Shown here one piece after another: positions 17,370 through 18,343 of a stretch of 18,343 bases of DNA. Where the stretch lies: assembly GCA_947469815.1 (NCBI GenBank), contig CANIRI010000014.1, positions 1 to 18,343 on the forward strand. Direction: 5' to 3'. The position numbers and the translations under genes are program-made. The notes beneath the pieces were generated by a model that saw only the letters and a program-made list of their open reading frames with translations, did not search any database and was not told the DNA's origin. Position 1 is the stretch's first letter; every line of letters starts with the position of its first letter. Origin of the DNA: Comamonadaceae bacterium (GTDB taxonomy: Bacteria; Pseudomonadota; Gammaproteobacteria; Burkholderiales; Burkholderiaceae_C).

Positions 17370-17834
17370 TAGTGACGCGCAGTAAGTGGTTGATTTGTCT
17401 GGAGTTTAGTCCACACCCCACCCAACGCCCCGCTAGCAGGTTGATGCCGCCGATTGGATGCGCAGGTAAACCCGGGTGCCAGATGCACCTCGGTGACCCG
17501 CCCTCCACCCGGTTGGGCTGATGCGTTGAACCCAAGTAACGGAATACCCCCATCCCGCAGACCTTATGTGCTGCGGGCGGAATGAAACGAGATGTTTGTG
17601 TTGTTGTGCCCGATATTGTTGTCCCGGTCATCTGAGCCCGGAAAATCGCACCCCAGCGCTGGCGAAGCCTTCGCCACGACACACAAGCCTTCCCTCGTCC
17701 CACTCCACGCGCCTACGCCTTGATGCCTTTTTAGGCAACCAGGCTCTCCGGCAATTCCTCCTCGGTTCGTGCGTTAGTTCAGGCATCGTTTGCCCGTATC
17801 GGGCATGTGAGTTTGAATTGAGAAGGATGCAACC
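17370..17834 (+). promoter_or_regulatory. Structured 5' leader of rne, non-coding
   Basis: This 465-bp stretch has no credible gene. It holds several perfect hairpins: GGTGC/GCACC (17475-17489, 5-nt loop), CCCGCAG/CTGCGGG (17554-17577, 10-nt loop), TGGCGAA/TTCGCCA (17660-17676, 3-nt loop), TGCCT/AGGCA with a TTTT loop (17724-17737), and TGCCCG/CGGGCA (17791-17805, 3-nt loop). The last ends 29 nt before the rne start codon. In E. coli, RNase E limits its own synthesis by cutting its mRNA through hairpins in a long leader; a similar feedback role here is inferred. None of the hairpins is followed by a T-run that would make a terminator. Confidence 0.6.
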
Positions 17835-18343
17835 ATGAAACGGATGCTGATTAACGCCACCCAGGCGGAAGAACGCCGCTTGGCGATTGTGGATGGACAG
17901 AAACTGCTCGACTACGAGATCGAGATCGAAGGGCGCGAACAGCGCAAAGGCAATATTTACAAGGCGGTGGTCACCCGCGTCGAACCCTCTCTGGAGGCCT
18001 GCTTTGTCGACTACGGCGAAGACCGCCACGGCTTTTTGCCCTTCAAGGAAATCTCCCGGCAGTACTTTAAAGAAGGGGTTGCGGTCAACCAGGCGCGCAT
18101 ACAGGATGTGATCCGCGAAGGCCAGGAACTGCTGGTCCAGGTGGAAAAAGAAGAGCGCGGCAATAAGGGTGCGGCGCTGACAACCTATGTCTCGCTGGCC
18201 GGTCGCTATGTGGTGCTGATGCCCAACAACCCGCGCGGCGGCGGTGTGAGCCGGCGCATTGAGGGCGAAGACCGCAGCGATTTGAAAGAAGCGCTGGACC
18301 AGCTGGAATACCCGAACGGCATGAGCATCATCGCCCGCACCGC
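17835..18343 (+). CDS. rne: Ribonuclease E, N-terminal part
   Basis: Endoribonuclease that starts mRNA decay, matures rRNA and tRNA and scaffolds the degradosome. The frame is open from the ATG at 17835 to the window edge, giving 169 codons. It begins [20 protein letters not shown], nearly the E. coli RNase E start. The S1 domain is visible (about 36-118: [20 protein letters not shown] and [11 protein letters not shown], later [14 protein letters not shown]), followed by [20 protein letters not shown] and the start of the 5'-sensor segment ending IIART. The ribosome site AAGGA lies 8 nt before the ATG. RNase G is less likely given the [11 protein letters not shown] and NNPR segments and the divergent rluC. 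The catalytic DNase I-like domain and the C-terminal scaffold are outside the window. Confidence 0.96.
   Translation, partial: MKRMLINATQAEERRLAIVDGQKLLDYEIEIEGREQRKGNIYKAVVTRVEPSLEACFVDYGEDRHGFLPFKEISRQYFKEGVAVNQARIQDVIREGQELLVQVEKEERGNKGAALTTYVSLAGRYVVLMPNNPRGGGVSRRIEGEDRSDLKEALDQLEYPNGMSIIART

Noticed and set aside
17275..17703. 142-codon minus-strand frame across the rne leader and the start of rluC
   Set aside because: No recognisable domain, part of it is an out-of-frame shadow of rluC, and the region forms RNA hairpins consistent with a leader.
17566..17838. 90-codon plus-strand frame in the rne leader overlapping the rne start
   Set aside because: Cys/Arg-rich composition, no ribosome site seen, no family resemblance. 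A short leader peptide cannot be fully excluded.
17628..18029. 133-codon minus-strand frame
   Set aside because: Mostly antisense to the first part of rne, whose reading is certain.

Overview
The window is a core-chromosome segment of a betaproteobacterium. I infer Burkholderiales, most likely Comamonadaceae close to Rhodoferax. The basis is the gene order (rne / rluC - HAD - sppA-like / maf - methyltransferase / yceD - rpmF - plsX - fabHDG - acpP - fabF - ygfX - mucD - lepA - lepB - rnc - era - recO), the protein sequences, and a base composition near 60 percent GC. I see no mobile elements, tRNA, rRNA or CRISPR. Genes are packed end to end, and the only stretch over 300 bp without a gene is the rne leader.

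Layout from high to low coordinates. At the right edge, rne (RNase E, plus strand, cut by the window end) follows a roughly 465-nt non-coding leader with several perfect hairpins. Leftward on the minus strand run rluC, a Gph-like HAD phosphatase and an SppA-like membrane peptidase. A plus-strand pair follows, maf (YceF type) and a tetrapyrrole-methylase-fold methyltransferase; it faces the peptidase gene convergently and yceD divergently. From yceD down to base 1 everything is on the minus strand: yceD and rpmF (ribosome), plsX, fabH, fabD, fabG, acpP and fabF (start of phospholipid synthesis and type II fatty acid synthesis), a small YgfX-like membrane protein, mucD (periplasmic protease), then lepA, lepB, rnc, era and the first 16 codons of recO.

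How it fits together. The long minus-strand run joins lipid supply (PlsX, FabH/D/G/F, ACP) to ribosome and RNA functions (L32, YceD, EF4, RNase III, Era) and to envelope traffic and quality control (LepB, MucD). ATGA or TGATG overlaps (rluC/HAD, maf/methyltransferase, fabD/fabG, lepA/lepB, rnc/era) suggest translational coupling. Two intrinsic terminators cut the run: one after rpmF, which also has a candidate promoter upstream, and one after mucD, before lepA.

Nothing here looks like an undescribed defence or mobile system. The points most worth a second look are: (1) the sigma-E module rpoE-rseA-rseB, usual in related genomes between fabF and mucD, is absent, leaving only a ygfX-like gene; (2) the long structured rne leader, whose candidate promoter lies inside the 5' end of divergent rluC; (3) rpmF set apart by its own promoter and terminator inside the lipid cluster. 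No searches were run; family names come from motif recognition.
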